Notes under the pieces: generated by a model
What the model saw: only the letters and a program-made list of their open reading frames with translations
The model's database searches: none
Told to the model about the DNA's origin: nothing
Position numbers and translations under genes: made by a program
Shown: piece after piece, positions 1 to 8,574 of the stretch
Layout: every line of letters starts with the position of its first letter
How positions within the stretch are numbered: position 1 is the first letter of the stretch
NCBI RefSeq assembly: GCF_023702125.1
Contig: NZ_CP098415.1
Coordinates: 1,488,001 to 1,552,000 of the forward strand
Reading direction: 5' to 3'
From: Halorubrum hochsteinianum
GTDB lineage: Archaea > Halobacteriota > Halobacteria > Halobacteriales > Haloferacaceae
Length of the DNA: 64,000 nt

Positions 1-137
1 GCCGTCTCGCCGACGGTGTCGATCGCGACGGTCTCGTCGTCGACGCCCAAGTCGGCGGCGACGATCCACCCGTCGTCGTACTCGTACCGGCGCAACAGCG
101 CGCCGTCGCCGGTCGATTGGGTCTGTATGTGATCCAT
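1..137 (-). CDS. Hypothetical protein, N-terminal 45 residues (runs off the window)
   Basis: The minus strand from ATG at 137 encodes an open, acidic N-terminus (starts MDHIQTQSTGDGALLRRYEY) that continues past base 1. A TATA-like TTTATATA (plus-strand 162-170) lies about 28 nt upstream, which supports a leaderless start here. The text, with 'VVAADLG'-like phrasing, resembles short conserved haloarchaeal proteins of unknown function, but too little is present to name a family. A short palindrome sits between the TATA box and the start codon. Confidence 0.6.
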   Translation of the reverse strand, partial: MDHIQTQSTGDGALLRRYEYDDGWIVAADLGVDDETVAIDTVGET

Positions 138-138
138 C

Positions 139-170
139 CTAACTACGAGTTAGTCGCGCAGGTATATAAA
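139..170 (-). promoter_or_regulatory. TATA box plus inverted repeat upstream of the first gene
   Basis: TTTATATA on the minus strand (162-170) is about 28 nt from the ATG at 137. Between them, at 139-153, lies CTAAC-TACGA-GTTAG, a 5-bp inverted repeat placed over the expected transcription start. A protein bound there would block initiation, so it is a candidate repressor site. No regulator gene is adjacent in the window. Confidence 0.4.
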
Positions 171-321
171 CTTATCGCAAAAAATCGCATGACGTGAGAG
201 TCACATCGCGTATCGGTAGTGTAGCGGTTCGGGTCGAATCGACGCCGATTCGAGCCCCGGTTCCCGCCCCCGCGTCCGCTCCCTCCGGCGTTTATGGCCC
301 CCCGCGTCGAACCGGTCCACC

Positions 322-1092
322 ATGGAACGGCTCACCCACGACGGCCGCGCGACGGCGTACCGGCGCTTCGACCGCGGCGGCGACGGACCGACGGTCTGTT
401 TTGTCCACGGCAGCGGCGGCACGAAGGACGTCTGGAAGTCGCAGGCGCGGCTCGCCGACCGGTTCCCGGCCGTCGCCGTCGACCTCTCGGGCCACGGGGA
501 CAGCGACGACGTCGCGACGCCCGCCGGCCCCGAGACGCTCGACGCGTACGCCGACGACGTAATCGCGGTCGCCGAGGCGACGGGCGCGACCGTGATATGC
601 GGCAACTCGCTGGGCGGCGCGGTCGCGCTGCGGGTCGCCTTAGAGCGCGACCTCGCGCTCGACGGGCTCGTCCTCGCGGGCACGGGCGCGAAGCTCGCGG
701 TGGCCGAGTCCCTCCGCGAGGCGCTCGCGAGCGACTTCGACCGGGCGGTGTCGACGCTCCACGAGCCGGATCGACTGTTCCACGACGCCCCCGCCGAGTA
801 CGTCGAACTCTCGAAGGCGTCGATGCGGGCGTGCGGCCGCGAGGTGACCGAACGGGACTTCCTGACCTGCCACCGCTTCGACGTCCGGGAGCGCCTCGAC
901 GCGGTCGACGTCCCGGCGCTCGGGGTCGTCGGCGCGCACGACGTACTCACCCCGCCGGCGTACCACGAGTACCTCGCCGACCGGATCCCGGCCGGAGAGT
1001 GGACCGAACTCCCCGACGCCGCCCACCTCGCGATGCTCGAACGCCCGGCCGCGTTCAACGAGGCGCTCGCGGGCTTCCTCGACGGACTGTAG
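322..1092 (+). CDS. Alpha/beta hydrolase
   Basis: 256 residues, the usual size of a single-domain alpha/beta-hydrolase. Visible motifs are the oxyanion-hole HGSGG (residues 29-33), a nucleophile elbow GNSLGG with Ser96, an acid in the AHD motif (Asp207) and a catalytic His near the C-terminus (His235 in DAAHLAM), so the triad is complete. There is no signal peptide or membrane segment, so it is cytosolic. Substrate cannot be deduced; esterase, lactonase or C-C hydrolase are all possible. GTTTATGG at about 289-296 sits 29 nt before the ATG as a TATA-like box. It appears monocistronic. Confidence 0.85.
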   Translation: MERLTHDGRATAYRRFDRGGDGPTVCFVHGSGGTKDVWKSQARLADRFPAVAVDLSGHGDSDDVATPAGPETLDAYADDVIAVAEATGATVICGNSLGGAVALRVALERDLALDGLVLAGTGAKLAVAESLREALASDFDRAVSTLHEPDRLFHDAPAEYVELSKASMRACGREVTERDFLTCHRFDVRERLDAVDVPALGVVGAHDVLTPPAYHEYLADRIPAGEWTELPDAAHLAMLERPAAFNEALAGFLDGL

Positions 1093-1181
1093 CCCGCACC
1101 GCGCCCGGGCCCGCCCCGCTGCGGCGGTCCCCTCCCGCGAGCCAGTCACGCTTTTAGGCCGGTCGCCCGTCGCGACAGAAC

Positions 1182-1931
1182 ATGGTGGAAAGCGACGAAC
1201 GGGACGCGGACACGATCCGCGGGGCGGGGTCCGGCGAGGGGACCGACGCCGCGCACGGGCCGGACGAGCCCGACATCGACGACCTGCTCGCGAAGCTCGA
1301 CGCGCTCAGCGACACGGTCGACGAGGGCCACGAGCGCGAGAAGGTCCGACAGACGATCTCGCTCGTCGAGCGCATGCCCGGCCGCGCGGCGTTCGCCGAG
1401 CGGATCACAAAGTACACGTCCCGGGACCTGGCCGAGTCGTTCGTCGGCTCGGTGCTGTTCGCGCTCCCGCTGCTCGTCGAGGGCGGCGTCTTCGAGATCG
1501 CGGCGTGGTTCGCGGCGATCACCGTCGCCGGGGTGCCGGTCCTCCTCCTCGTCCACGTCGGGTTCGTCTTCGCCGCGGTCGCCGGGCTGCTCTACTTCGC
1601 CGACTTCCGGCAGATCACGATCAGACACCCGATACTCGGCTTCATCCCCCGCCGGTACGCCGGCGTCCTGCTCGTCTCGCTGACCACGTCGACGGTGATG
1701 CTGCTGTTCTGGGGGCGGCTCCACGAGGGCGATCCCACGGGCACGGAGCGCGCCGGCCGGATCGCGGTCGTCTGGGCCGCGGCCGCGTTCGGCGCTGGGC
1801 TCGGCGACATCCTCCCGGGCGAGTCGCAGGGCGAGGACATCGGGCCGATCGACCTCGACCCGTTCGACGGCGACTCCGACGGCTCCGGGCCCGGCCGCCG
1901 CGGCTCCGGCGACCGAGACCGCTCGGAGTGA
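1182..1931 (+). CDS. DUF2391-type integral membrane protein
   Basis: 249 residues. An acidic, soluble N-terminal part of about 85 residues (including a charged, probably helical stretch at 35-55) is followed by four hydrophobic segments (roughly 90-112, 115-140, 158-178, 192-208) and an acidic Gly-rich tail. The pattern matches the archaeal DUF2391 membrane family, whose function is unknown. CTTTTAG about 28 nt upstream of the ATG is a TATA-like box. The family call rests on recalled sequence style and is moderate. Confidence 0.7.
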   Translation: MVESDERDADTIRGAGSGEGTDAAHGPDEPDIDDLLAKLDALSDTVDEGHEREKVRQTISLVERMPGRAAFAERITKYTSRDLAESFVGSVLFALPLLVEGGVFEIAAWFAAITVAGVPVLLLVHVGFVFAAVAGLLYFADFRQITIRHPILGFIPRRYAGVLLVSLTTSTVMLLFWGRLHEGDPTGTERAGRIAVVWAAAAFGAGLGDILPGESQGEDIGPIDLDPFDGDSDGSGPGRRGSGDRDRSE

Positions 1932-1983
1932 TCGAACCCCGCTTTTCCACAGCTTTTTCGCCGCGGCGACCCTACCGGCCTCT

Positions 1984-2358
1984 ATGTCAGCGCTACGCGA
2001 CGCGCTCCGGGACCTCCCGGACGCGGTGTTTGCGGACCTACTCGAATCCGACGAGGGGTACGTCCTCGTCATCGACCTCCCGGGCGCGACCGCCGAGACC
2101 ACCGAGGTCCTCGTCGAGGACGGGCGCATCGAGATTGAGGGTCGCCGCGAGAAGGCGGTCCCCGAGGGGTTCGAGTACGTCCGCGAGGACCGCCCGCTGT
2201 TCCTCGACGCGGAGCTCACCCTCCCGACCGACGCCGACGGGGCGGGCGCGGACGCGGAGATCGACCGCGGCGTCCTCGAGATCTCGCTCCCCAAGCGCGA
2301 CAGCGACGTCTCCCGGACCATCCCCGTCGACGACGCGGACGACGAGGGCGACGCCTGA
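1984..2358 (+). CDS. Hsp20/alpha-crystallin-like protein
   Basis: 124 acidic residues with one alpha-crystallin-like beta-sandwich. There are alternating beta-strands, a 'VLVIDLPGA' strand near residue 27, 'VEDGRIEIEGRRE' near 45 and 'RGVLEISLPKR' near 98, the last being the G-x-L motif typical of small heat-shock proteins. It lacks a long N-terminal arm and an I-x-I tail, so it may be a minimal Hsp20-like protein rather than a large-oligomer chaperone. The stop is 3 nt before the GTG of the UbiB-family gene, so the two are probably cotranscribed. Confidence 0.7.
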   Translation: MSALRDALRDLPDAVFADLLESDEGYVLVIDLPGATAETTEVLVEDGRIEIEGRREKAVPEGFEYVREDRPLFLDAELTLPTDADGAGADAEIDRGVLEISLPKRDSDVSRTIPVDDADDEGDA

Positions 2359-2361
2359 CGG

Positions 2362-4035
2362 GTGGTCACGCTGGTCAACCTTCGCGCCTACTGGCGGTTC
2401 GTCGTCGTCCTGCGGCAGTTCTCGCCGCTCATCGTCGCCTACTGGCGTGACAGGCGACGGTACTTCCTGTTCGGCGGGAGCCGCGAGGTCGACGCCGAGA
2501 CCCAGCGCGAGCGGGCCGCGGTGCTGCTCGACATCCTGCTCACGCTCGGGCCGACGTTCATCAAGCTCGGCCAGATCCTCTCCACGCGGCCCGACATCCT
2601 CCCGCCGGCGTACATCGAGGTGCTGGAGGGGCTCCAGGACGACGTGCCCCCGGCGTCGTGGGAGGAGTCGAGGGTCGTCCTCGAAGACGAGTTCGGCCCG
2701 GTCGACGAGACGTTCGACGACTTCGACCGCGACCCGATAAGCGGCGCGAGCCTCGGGCAGGTGTACACGGCCCGGTACGAGGGCGATCAGGTGGCGGTGA
2801 AGGTCCGCCGTCCCGGCATCGAGTCGCTCGTCGAGGCCGACCTCCGGACGATCCGCTGGTCGATCCCGCTCATCAAGCGGTTCACGGGTGCCGGCCGGGC
2901 GTTCTCCTTGGAGAACCTCGCGGACGAGTTCGACAAGACGATCCACGAGGAGATGGACTACGCCCGCGAGCGGACGATGCTCGAAGAGATCCGCGGCAAC
3001 TTCGCCGACGAGGAGCGGATCCGGATCCCGCGCACGTACGAGGCGGTCTCCGGCCCGCGGGTGCTCACGATGGAGTACGTTCCGGGCACGAAGATAAGCG
3101 ACGTCGACGCGCTCGACGAGGCGGGCCACGACCGCACCGCGATCGCCGAGACGCTTCAGGAGGTGTACCTCCAGATGATCATCGAGGACGGCGTGTTCCA
3201 CGCCGACCCCCACCCGGGGAACCTCGCGGTCGACGACGACGGCTCCGTCATCTTCTACGACTTCGGGATGGCGGGCCGGGTCGACCCGTTCATCCAGGAG
3301 AAGATCGTGGAGTTCTACGTCGCGGTCGCCAGACAGGACATCGACGCCATCCTCGACACGCTGGTCTCGATGGGCACGCTCTCCCCGGAGGCCGACCGGG
3401 AGGTAATGGGCAACGTGATGGAACTCGCCATCGCCGACGCCAGCGGCGAGGACATCGAGCAGTATCAGGTGAACCAGATCATCGAGCAGGTGGAGTCGAC
3501 CATCTACGAGTTCCCGCTGCGGCTCCCGCCGAACCTCGCGCTGGTCCTCCGGGTCGCCACCGTCGTCGAGGGGGTCTGCGTCACGCTCGACCCCGAGTTC
3601 GACTTCATCTCGACCGCGACCGACTACCTCCGCGAGGAGGGGTACTACGAGCAGACCGCCCGCGACCTCGCCGAGGACGCCGGCAGGCAGGTGCAACGGA
3701 CCACCGAGGCGCTGTTCACCGTGCCGCCGAAGGCGGACGAGTTCCTCGACCGCGCCAACCGCGACGACCTGACGGTCAACGTCGTCTTGGAGGACGACAC
3801 CGACGTCTTGGAGAAGCTGGCGATGCGGATCGCCTACTCCGTGCTGCTCGCCGTCGGCGTCCTCTCGGCGACGATCCTCTACTCGTTCACCCAGCAGTGG
3901 CGGATCGCCTTGGGCATCCTCGCGCTGTCCGCGCCGCTCGCGATCGCCTTGTACCGGTCGTTCCGCACGAAGCGCGGGCTCCGCGCCACGCCGCAGTTCA
4001 CCCGACAGGGCATGAAGAACCGGCGCGACGACTGA
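2362..4035 (+). CDS. ABC1/UbiB (ADCK)-family atypical kinase
   Basis: 557 residues from a GTG start 3 nt after the Hsp20-like stop. Hallmarks of the UbiB/ADCK family are present: KLGQ (68-71), an ATP-site lysine in VAVKVRRPG (Lys147), catalytic-loop HADPHPGN (from His280) and the metal-binding YDFG (Asp300). Two C-terminal hydrophobic segments (about 493-510 and 514-532) would anchor it in the membrane. Known relatives support isoprenoid quinone synthesis or lipid homeostasis. Haloarchaea make menaquinone, so a quinone-related role is an inference. The gene ends one base before the convergent FkbM gene. Confidence 0.9.
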   Translation: MVTLVNLRAYWRFVVVLRQFSPLIVAYWRDRRRYFLFGGSREVDAETQRERAAVLLDILLTLGPTFIKLGQILSTRPDILPPAYIEVLEGLQDDVPPASWEESRVVLEDEFGPVDETFDDFDRDPISGASLGQVYTARYEGDQVAVKVRRPGIESLVEADLRTIRWSIPLIKRFTGAGRAFSLENLADEFDKTIHEEMDYARERTMLEEIRGNFADEERIRIPRTYEAVSGPRVLTMEYVPGTKISDVDALDEAGHDRTAIAETLQEVYLQMIIEDGVFHADPHPGNLAVDDDGSVIFYDFGMAGRVDPFIQEKIVEFYVAVARQDIDAILDTLVSMGTLSPEADREVMGNVMELAIADASGEDIEQYQVNQIIEQVESTIYEFPLRLPPNLALVLRVATVVEGVCVTLDPEFDFISTATDYLREEGYYEQTARDLAEDAGRQVQRTTEALFTVPPKADEFLDRANRDDLTVNVVLEDDTDVLEKLAMRIAYSVLLAVGVLSATILYSFTQQWRIALGILALSAPLAIALYRSFRTKRGLRATPQFTRQGMKNRRDD

Positions 4036-4036
4036 C

Positions 4037-4915
4037 TCAGTTCCGCGCCGACGCTTCCTCGGTCGGCCGACACACCCACACGTCCTCCGCGTCCTCGACC
4101 GCGTAGCCGCGCGCCTGTAGCCACTCGCGGAGGTCGTCGTCGGTCGCGGAACCCTCGGCCGCCTCACCCCCGTCGACTCCCGACTCGGCGTCGTGAACCT
4201 CGACCACGAGCAGCGGGCGGTGGGTTTCGATCACCCCCGCCGCCCCCCGGAGGACCGCGGCCTCGTGGCCCTCCACGTCGACCTTGATCGCGTCCGGCGA
4301 CGGGACGGGGACGCCCCCGGTCGCCCCGGACTCGCCGGCTCTCTCGCCCGGCCGGCGATCGCCGACCCTCTCGTCCGGTCGGCGATCGCCGACCCCCTCA
4401 ACGAGGTCGTCGAGCCGCCGGACCGGGACCGACTCCGTGCCCGCGACGCTCGCGCCCCACCTCGTGGCGAGGTCGCGGTCGAACGCGGAGCACTTCGAGA
4501 ACGTCGACCGGTAGAAGGTCAGCGTCGCGTCCGCGTCCCCGACTCCCGCCCGCCGGAGGTCGATCCGGTCGCCGAGCCCGTTCCGCTCCGCGTTCCGGGC
4601 CAGCCGGTCCGCGCTCTCGCCGTTTGGCTCGAACGCGACCACCCGCCGGTCGGTGTCCCGAGCCAGCGGGATCGCGTGTTCGCCGACGTGCGCGCCGGCG
4701 TCGAGGATCACCGCGTCGTCCGGCAGGCGGTCGAGCGCGGCGAGCCCGGGATCGTCGCCGTGGGGGTTCGTCGGCTCGTAGCTCCAGTAGGTCCCGGCGA
4801 CCGTCCGCTTCGGGGTCGCGACGCCGAGCGCGTACGTCAGGTCGGCGAGCCGGTACAGCGTCCGGAAGCCGAGCCGTTCGGCCCGCGCGGACAGCAGCGA
4901 GGTGAGTCCGCTCAT
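4037..4915 (-). CDS. FkbM-family SAM-dependent methyltransferase
   Basis: 292 residues. A Rossmann-like SAM-binding start (VILDAGAHVGEHAIPLA, near residue 70), the acidic strand VVAFEPNG and the C-terminal signature 'IKVDVEGHE', about 60 residues before the end, define the FkbM fold, which usually methylates sugars or other small molecules. Between the FkbM halves is an insert of about 40 residues built on a 9-residue tandem repeat (VGDRRPxER), encoded by a 27-bp DNA duplication. The insert looks like a linker and probably does not affect catalysis. It is convergent with, and almost abuts, the UbiB-family gene. Confidence 0.85.
   Translation of the reverse strand: MSGLTSLLSARAERLGFRTLYRLADLTYALGVATPKRTVAGTYWSYEPTNPHGDDPGLAALDRLPDDAVILDAGAHVGEHAIPLARDTDRRVVAFEPNGESADRLARNAERNGLGDRIDLRRAGVGDADATLTFYRSTFSKCSAFDRDLATRWGASVAGTESVPVRRLDDLVEGVGDRRPDERVGDRRPGERAGESGATGGVPVPSPDAIKVDVEGHEAAVLRGAAGVIETHRPLLVVEVHDAESGVDGGEAAEGSATDDDLREWLQARGYAVEDAEDVWVCRPTEEASARN
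4342..4395. repeat. 27-bp tandem duplication inside the FkbM gene
   Basis: Two 27-bp units, 4342-4368 and 4369-4395, differ at only two positions. Each encodes nine residues in frame, so the reading frame is kept. This is a recent slippage-type duplication in a disordered linker. Confidence 0.85.
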
Positions 4916-4922
4916 CGCGGCG

Positions 4923-6071
4923 TCACCCTCCGATGACTTGGATCGGCACTAAGAGGAAGCAGAGCGCGCCGACGGCGAACGTGGCGACGCCGACGGCGAG
5001 CCGCGGCAGCCCCAGCCCGCCCTCGTCGGTCGGGTCCGCCGGGCCGTTGAACGCGATCACCGCCGCGAACACGCCCCAGAAGGCCCACAGTCCGACGGAC
5101 TCGTTCAGGCCGAGCCCCCGCCAGAAGTGGAGGTACGCGGCGATCCCGAACAGGACGCCGGGGACGAGCGCCGCGACCGTCTCCTGTCGCGGCCCGAGCA
5201 TCGCCCGGACCATGTGGCCGCCGTCCAGTTGGCCCACCGGCAGGAGGTTGAGGAGGGTAAAGAACATCCCTACCCACCCCCCGATCACCACCGGGTGGGC
5301 GGTGAGCCGCGGGTCGCCGTAGCTCGTCGGCTGACCGAGCACGTCGGCGATGAGCCCCAAGAGCGGCGGGTTGTTGAACCGGATCATCGCCCCGGAGGAA
5401 CTCGCCAGCTCCGCGGGCACTCGGATCGGGTCGAGCGAGAGGCCGATCGCGGTCACCGCCACCGTCGCGACCAGCCCGGCGATGGGACCGGCCGCGCCGA
5501 TGTCGAAGAGGACCTTCCGCGAGGGCATGCGGCCGCGGATGCGGATGACCGCGCCCAGCGTCCCGAACGGGAAAATGAACGGGATGACGTACGGGAGCGA
5601 GACGGGGACGCCGTGGTAGCGCCCGGCGGCGTAGTGGCCGAGTTCGTGGGTCATCAGGACGCCGAGGACGGCGGCGGTGAACGGCCACGCCCGAAGCAGC
5701 GTCAGCGGGTTCGACTGGATCTCCGAGAGCGGGACGTAGTACCAGCCGTACGCGCCGACGAACAGCGTCGACAGCACGGTCGCCGCGAACATGGCGACGT
5801 TCACCCAGGGGATCCCGTCGCCGCCGCGGTCGAACGGCGTCGCGACGACGACGTGGCCGCCCTCGACGGCCTCGACGTCGACCTCGTAACCCGCCTCCCG
5901 GAAGTACGGAGTCAGCTTCCGCAGCAGCGTCCGCTCCGGGACGTACGACTCGCCATGGTATCGCACGCGGCCGTCCTCGCGACGGACCTCGTCGATCCGG
6001 AAGAAGGTTCGGAGCGGCTCCGGACGCGGCGCGCCGTCGTCGGGCGTCGCCGCGTCCTCGTGGTCTGACAT
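4923..6071 (-). CDS. Site-2 protease, peptidase M50 family
   Basis: 382 residues. HELGH (142-146) and LDGGH (Asp near 283) supply the zinc ligands of M50 intramembrane metalloproteases. About seven hydrophobic segments surround them, after an acidic soluble N-terminus of about 70 residues. The start is ATG at 6071: TATAAA at 6097-6102 lies 27-28 nt upstream, fitting a leaderless mRNA. A more distal in-frame start at 6140 would put the promoter inside the gene. Relatives cleave membrane-anchored anti-sigma or regulatory proteins. The archaeal substrate is unknown. Confidence 0.9.
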   Translation of the reverse strand: MSDHEDAATPDDGAPRPEPLRTFFRIDEVRREDGRVRYHGESYVPERTLLRKLTPYFREAGYEVDVEAVEGGHVVVATPFDRGGDGIPWVNVAMFAATVLSTLFVGAYGWYYVPLSEIQSNPLTLLRAWPFTAAVLGVLMTHELGHYAAGRYHGVPVSLPYVIPFIFPFGTLGAVIRIRGRMPSRKVLFDIGAAGPIAGLVATVAVTAIGLSLDPIRVPAELASSSGAMIRFNNPPLLGLIADVLGQPTSYGDPRLTAHPVVIGGWVGMFFTLLNLLPVGQLDGGHMVRAMLGPRQETVAALVPGVLFGIAAYLHFWRGLGLNESVGLWAFWGVFAAVIAFNGPADPTDEGGLGLPRLAVGVATFAVGALCFLLVPIQVIGG

Positions 6072-6255
6072 CGGCACGTCGTAACCGGTCGGCGAGTATA
6101 AACCCCGCGTCGGCGGGCACGGGGACCGGAACCGAACCACCGGAGCGGTCGCTCGCGGATTCGAGCGTGTCCGAAAAGCGCGGGCGGGGACCGCGCCGCG
6201 GGTCGAGCGCGGCGGGGATCGAACGAGTCGGCTGCTGTCGCGGCGCGAGACCGGA

Positions 6256-6516
6256 TCAGGCGGGCTCGACGCGCCAGGTCGTCGCGCCCGTGTACGACCA
6301 CTTCTCGACCGTGAGCTCCGTCGCGGAGTCGCGGAGCTTCACCATCAGCGCGCCGATCTCCTTCGGGGAGAGGTCGACGTCCTCGGAGATGAACTTCCCT
6401 TTGAAATACATCTCGCCGTCCTGTGCGCGGTCGAGCAGGTAGTCCTTCAGCCGCTCTTCCTTGCTGCGGTCGTCGTTCGCGCTCGCGTTCGTGGAGGGGT
6501 TCGCAGTCGCGCTCAT
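6256..6516 (-). CDS. Small conserved haloarchaeal protein (DUF7123-like)
   Basis: 86 residues from ATG at 6516 (MSATANPST...). The C-terminal 60 residues form a compact alpha/beta pattern (KEERLKDYLLD, FKGKFISEDVDLSPKEIGALM, then WSYTGATTWRVE) like a winged-helix module, in which 'SPKEIG' could be the turn before a recognition helix. DNA or RNA binding is therefore possible but unproven. TTATAAA at 6547-6553 predicts initiation near 6523, which favours 6516 over an in-frame ATG at 6528. An unusual cluster of repeats lies 60-135 nt upstream. Confidence 0.7.
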   Translation of the reverse strand: MSATANPSTNASANDDRSKEERLKDYLLDRAQDGEMYFKGKFISEDVDLSPKEIGALMVKLRDSATELTVEKWSYTGATTWRVEPA

Positions 6517-6851
6517 AGTACATCCCACGCTTGCCGCCGGAGGGTGTTATAAAGGTGACACCGTTGGGTGACGTTCAGAGGGTTTCAGGGCGTTTCACCG
6601 AGACCGCGCGGCTAAAACGTGTCTGACGGACGTTTTAGAAACGTTTTAAACCGGCTTAGAAATTTTATAAACAGTTCTAAACCCTTCTTCTCGGATCACG
6701 ACTTCGTCATCGATGCCGTCGTCGTCGCTCCGTTCGACCGACGGTTTGCGGCAAAAACGACCCTATTCCGGCCCCTCGGACCGACCGCGCGCCCCTCGCG
6801 CGGCGTCGACCGCGCCGGCGTCCGCACCGTCCGCGCGGGCCTCCGGCTCCC
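6517..6851. promoter_or_regulatory. AT-rich upstream region with TAAAACGT repeats
   Basis: This 335-bp gap holds the promoter of the DUF7123-like gene (TTATAAA at 6547-6553). Farther up is a cluster of one 8-bp word: TAAAACGT at 6613-6620, its inverse ACGTTTTA at 6630-6637, and ACGTTTTA again at 6641-6648. A second TATA-like ATTTTATAAA sits near 6661-6670. The stretch 6610-6690 is much richer in A and T than its surroundings. No convincing gene lies in it. Confidence 0.55.
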
Positions 6852-7715
6852 TCAGTCGCGCCGGTGAACCCAGAACGTCTCCGACTCCGTCGCCTCCTTC
6901 TTGAATATCGGCACCTCGTCTTTCAGGCGGTCGATCCCGTCCTCGACGGTCCGGAACGCCTCCCGCCGGTGGCCAGCGAGGACGACGACGAACACGATGT
7001 CCTCGCCCGCCTCGATCACGCCCGTGCGGTGGTGCATCCGCACGTCGAAGACGCCGTCGCGGTCCGTCAGCTCGTCGGCGATGGCGTCCATCCGCTCGGC
7101 GGCGACCCCCTCGTACTTCTCGAAGGCGAGGTGCGTCGTCCGGTCGTCCTCGGGACCATCGCGGGCGCGCACGCGACCGGTGAACGTGGCGATCGCGCCC
7201 GACCGGTCCGCGTCCGCCGACGCCTCGACGCGCCGCACCAGCGTCTCGCGGGTGATCCACGGCTCCGCGGCGTCGAGGTCCGCGACCAGCCCCTCGAGGT
7301 CGACCGCGTCCGGGGCGGGCGCGGTCGCGAGGACGGTCCCCGGCACGCTCTCGGGGTCCGGGTCCTCGCCGAGGAGGACCGCGGGCACCCGCAGCCGCGA
7401 CTCGCCGACCGCGATCAGGTAGTCGTGGTCGGGGGCGAGCCCGTCCAGCAGGTCGTCGAACCCCTCGGTCTCCCCTCGGCCGGTCCAGTTCCCGTCGCCG
7501 TCGAACGCGAGCGCGGTGTCGGCACCGGGGCGCTGTCCGGGGTCGGCGACCCCGCCGTCGACGACCCCGCCGTCGGCGGTCGCGTCGCCCGAGCCCGGTC
7601 GGTCGCCGTCGGCGGCGTCGTCCCGCTCGACGACGGCGACGCGCCCGCCGAGCCGCGCCGCGAGCCGTCGCGCCAGCCTCGGAGCACCGTCCCCGACGAT
7701 CGATATCGGTCGCAT
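6852..7715 (-). CDS. moaE: Molybdopterin synthase large subunit MoaE with an N-terminal MobB-like domain
   Basis: 287 residues, twice the usual MoaE length. The C-terminal 140 residues contain MoaE features: TGRVR, the HHRTGVIEAGED segment, AGHRREAF and the catalytic-site LKDEVPIFKKE, with the final W. The N-terminal half starts MRPISIVGDG and keeps a MobB/Rossmann-like layout (strand, DYLIAVGES, PAVLLGED), but the P-loop has decayed to GDGAPRLA, so GTP binding is doubtful. MoaE moves sulfur from MoaD to precursor Z to make molybdopterin in the cytoplasm. No other Moco gene is adjacent. Confidence 0.85.
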   Translation of the reverse strand: MRPISIVGDGAPRLARRLAARLGGRVAVVERDDAADGDRPGSGDATADGGVVDGGVADPGQRPGADTALAFDGDGNWTGRGETEGFDDLLDGLAPDHDYLIAVGESRLRVPAVLLGEDPDPESVPGTVLATAPAPDAVDLEGLVADLDAAEPWITRETLVRRVEASADADRSGAIATFTGRVRARDGPEDDRTTHLAFEKYEGVAAERMDAIADELTDRDGVFDVRMHHRTGVIEAGEDIVFVVVLAGHRREAFRTVEDGIDRLKDEVPIFKKEATESETFWVHRRD

Positions 7716-7854
7716 ACCCGAGAGCGGGACGCGACCGGCTTAGGCGTTTCCCGGTCGGCTCGGGGCGACGGCCGGGGGTCGGCGGCTCCCTCGGCGCGAC
7801 CCGCGCGTCCGGGCTTGACAATCCTTAAGACCGCGACAGGGGTACTCGTCGCCA

Positions 7855-8574
7855 ATGAGAGTCGTCGTTTCTGTCGGCGGAAGCGTCCTCGCGCCGGACC
7901 TCGACCCCGAGCGCGTGGCCGCGTACGCCGAGGCGATCGAACGGCTGGTCACCGACGGCTGCGAGGTGGGGGTCGTCGTCGGCGGGGGCGGCGTCGCCCG
8001 CGAGTACATCGAGACGGCCCGCGAGATCGGGGCCAACGAGGTCGAACTCGACCGGCTCGGCATCGGCACCACTCGGCTCAACGCGCGACTGCTGATCGCG
8101 GCGCTCGGCGACCGCGCGAACCTCGCGCCCGCGACCGACTACGAGGAGGCCGGCGCGGCGCTCCGCCGCGGCGAGGCCGCGGTGATGGGCGGCGTCACCC
8201 CGGGACAGACGACCGACGCGGTCGCGGCCGCGTTCGCGGAGTCGGTCGACGCCGACCTGCTCGTGTACGCCACCAGCGCCGACGGCGTGTACGACGCCGA
8301 CCCCAACGCCGACCCCGATGCGACGCAGTACGCGTCGCTGTCGCCGGCCGAACTCGTCGATATTGTCCTCCCGATGAGCCGGAACGCTGGGGCCTCCGCG
8401 CCCGTCGACCTGCTCGCCGCAAAGCTGATCGACCGGGCGGGGATCCGGTCGATCGTCCTCGACGGGACCGACCCGACCGCCGTCGTCGACGCCGTCCTCC
8501 GCGGCGACCACACCGGGACGGACGTGGTGCCGACCGACGGCGACGAACCGAGCTACTGGACGGGTGAGCGATGA
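7855..8574 (+). CDS. pyrH: UMP kinase (archaeal PyrH)
   Basis: 239 residues, standard for archaeal PyrH of the amino-acid-kinase superfamily. The N-terminal SVGGSVLAP, VVVGGGGVAREYI (phosphate-binding glycine loop) and the GVYDADPN segment late in the protein are all present. It phosphorylates UMP to UDP with ATP. CTTAAG about 28 nt before the ATG serves as TATA-like box. The stop overlaps the lysS start by 4 nt (ATGA at 8571-8574), so the two are translationally coupled. Confidence 0.92.
   Translation: MRVVVSVGGSVLAPDLDPERVAAYAEAIERLVTDGCEVGVVVGGGGVAREYIETAREIGANEVELDRLGIGTTRLNARLLIAALGDRANLAPATDYEEAGAALRRGEAAVMGGVTPGQTTDAVAAAFAESVDADLLVYATSADGVYDADPNADPDATQYASLSPAELVDIVLPMSRNAGASAPVDLLAAKLIDRAGIRSIVLDGTDPTAVVDAVLRGDHTGTDVVPTDGDEPSYWTGER

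Noticed and set aside
6619-6867. Open frame on the plus strand, 82 residues, GTG start
   Set aside because: Starts inside the AT-rich repeat cluster, overlaps moaE, has no family likeness and changes composition half way.
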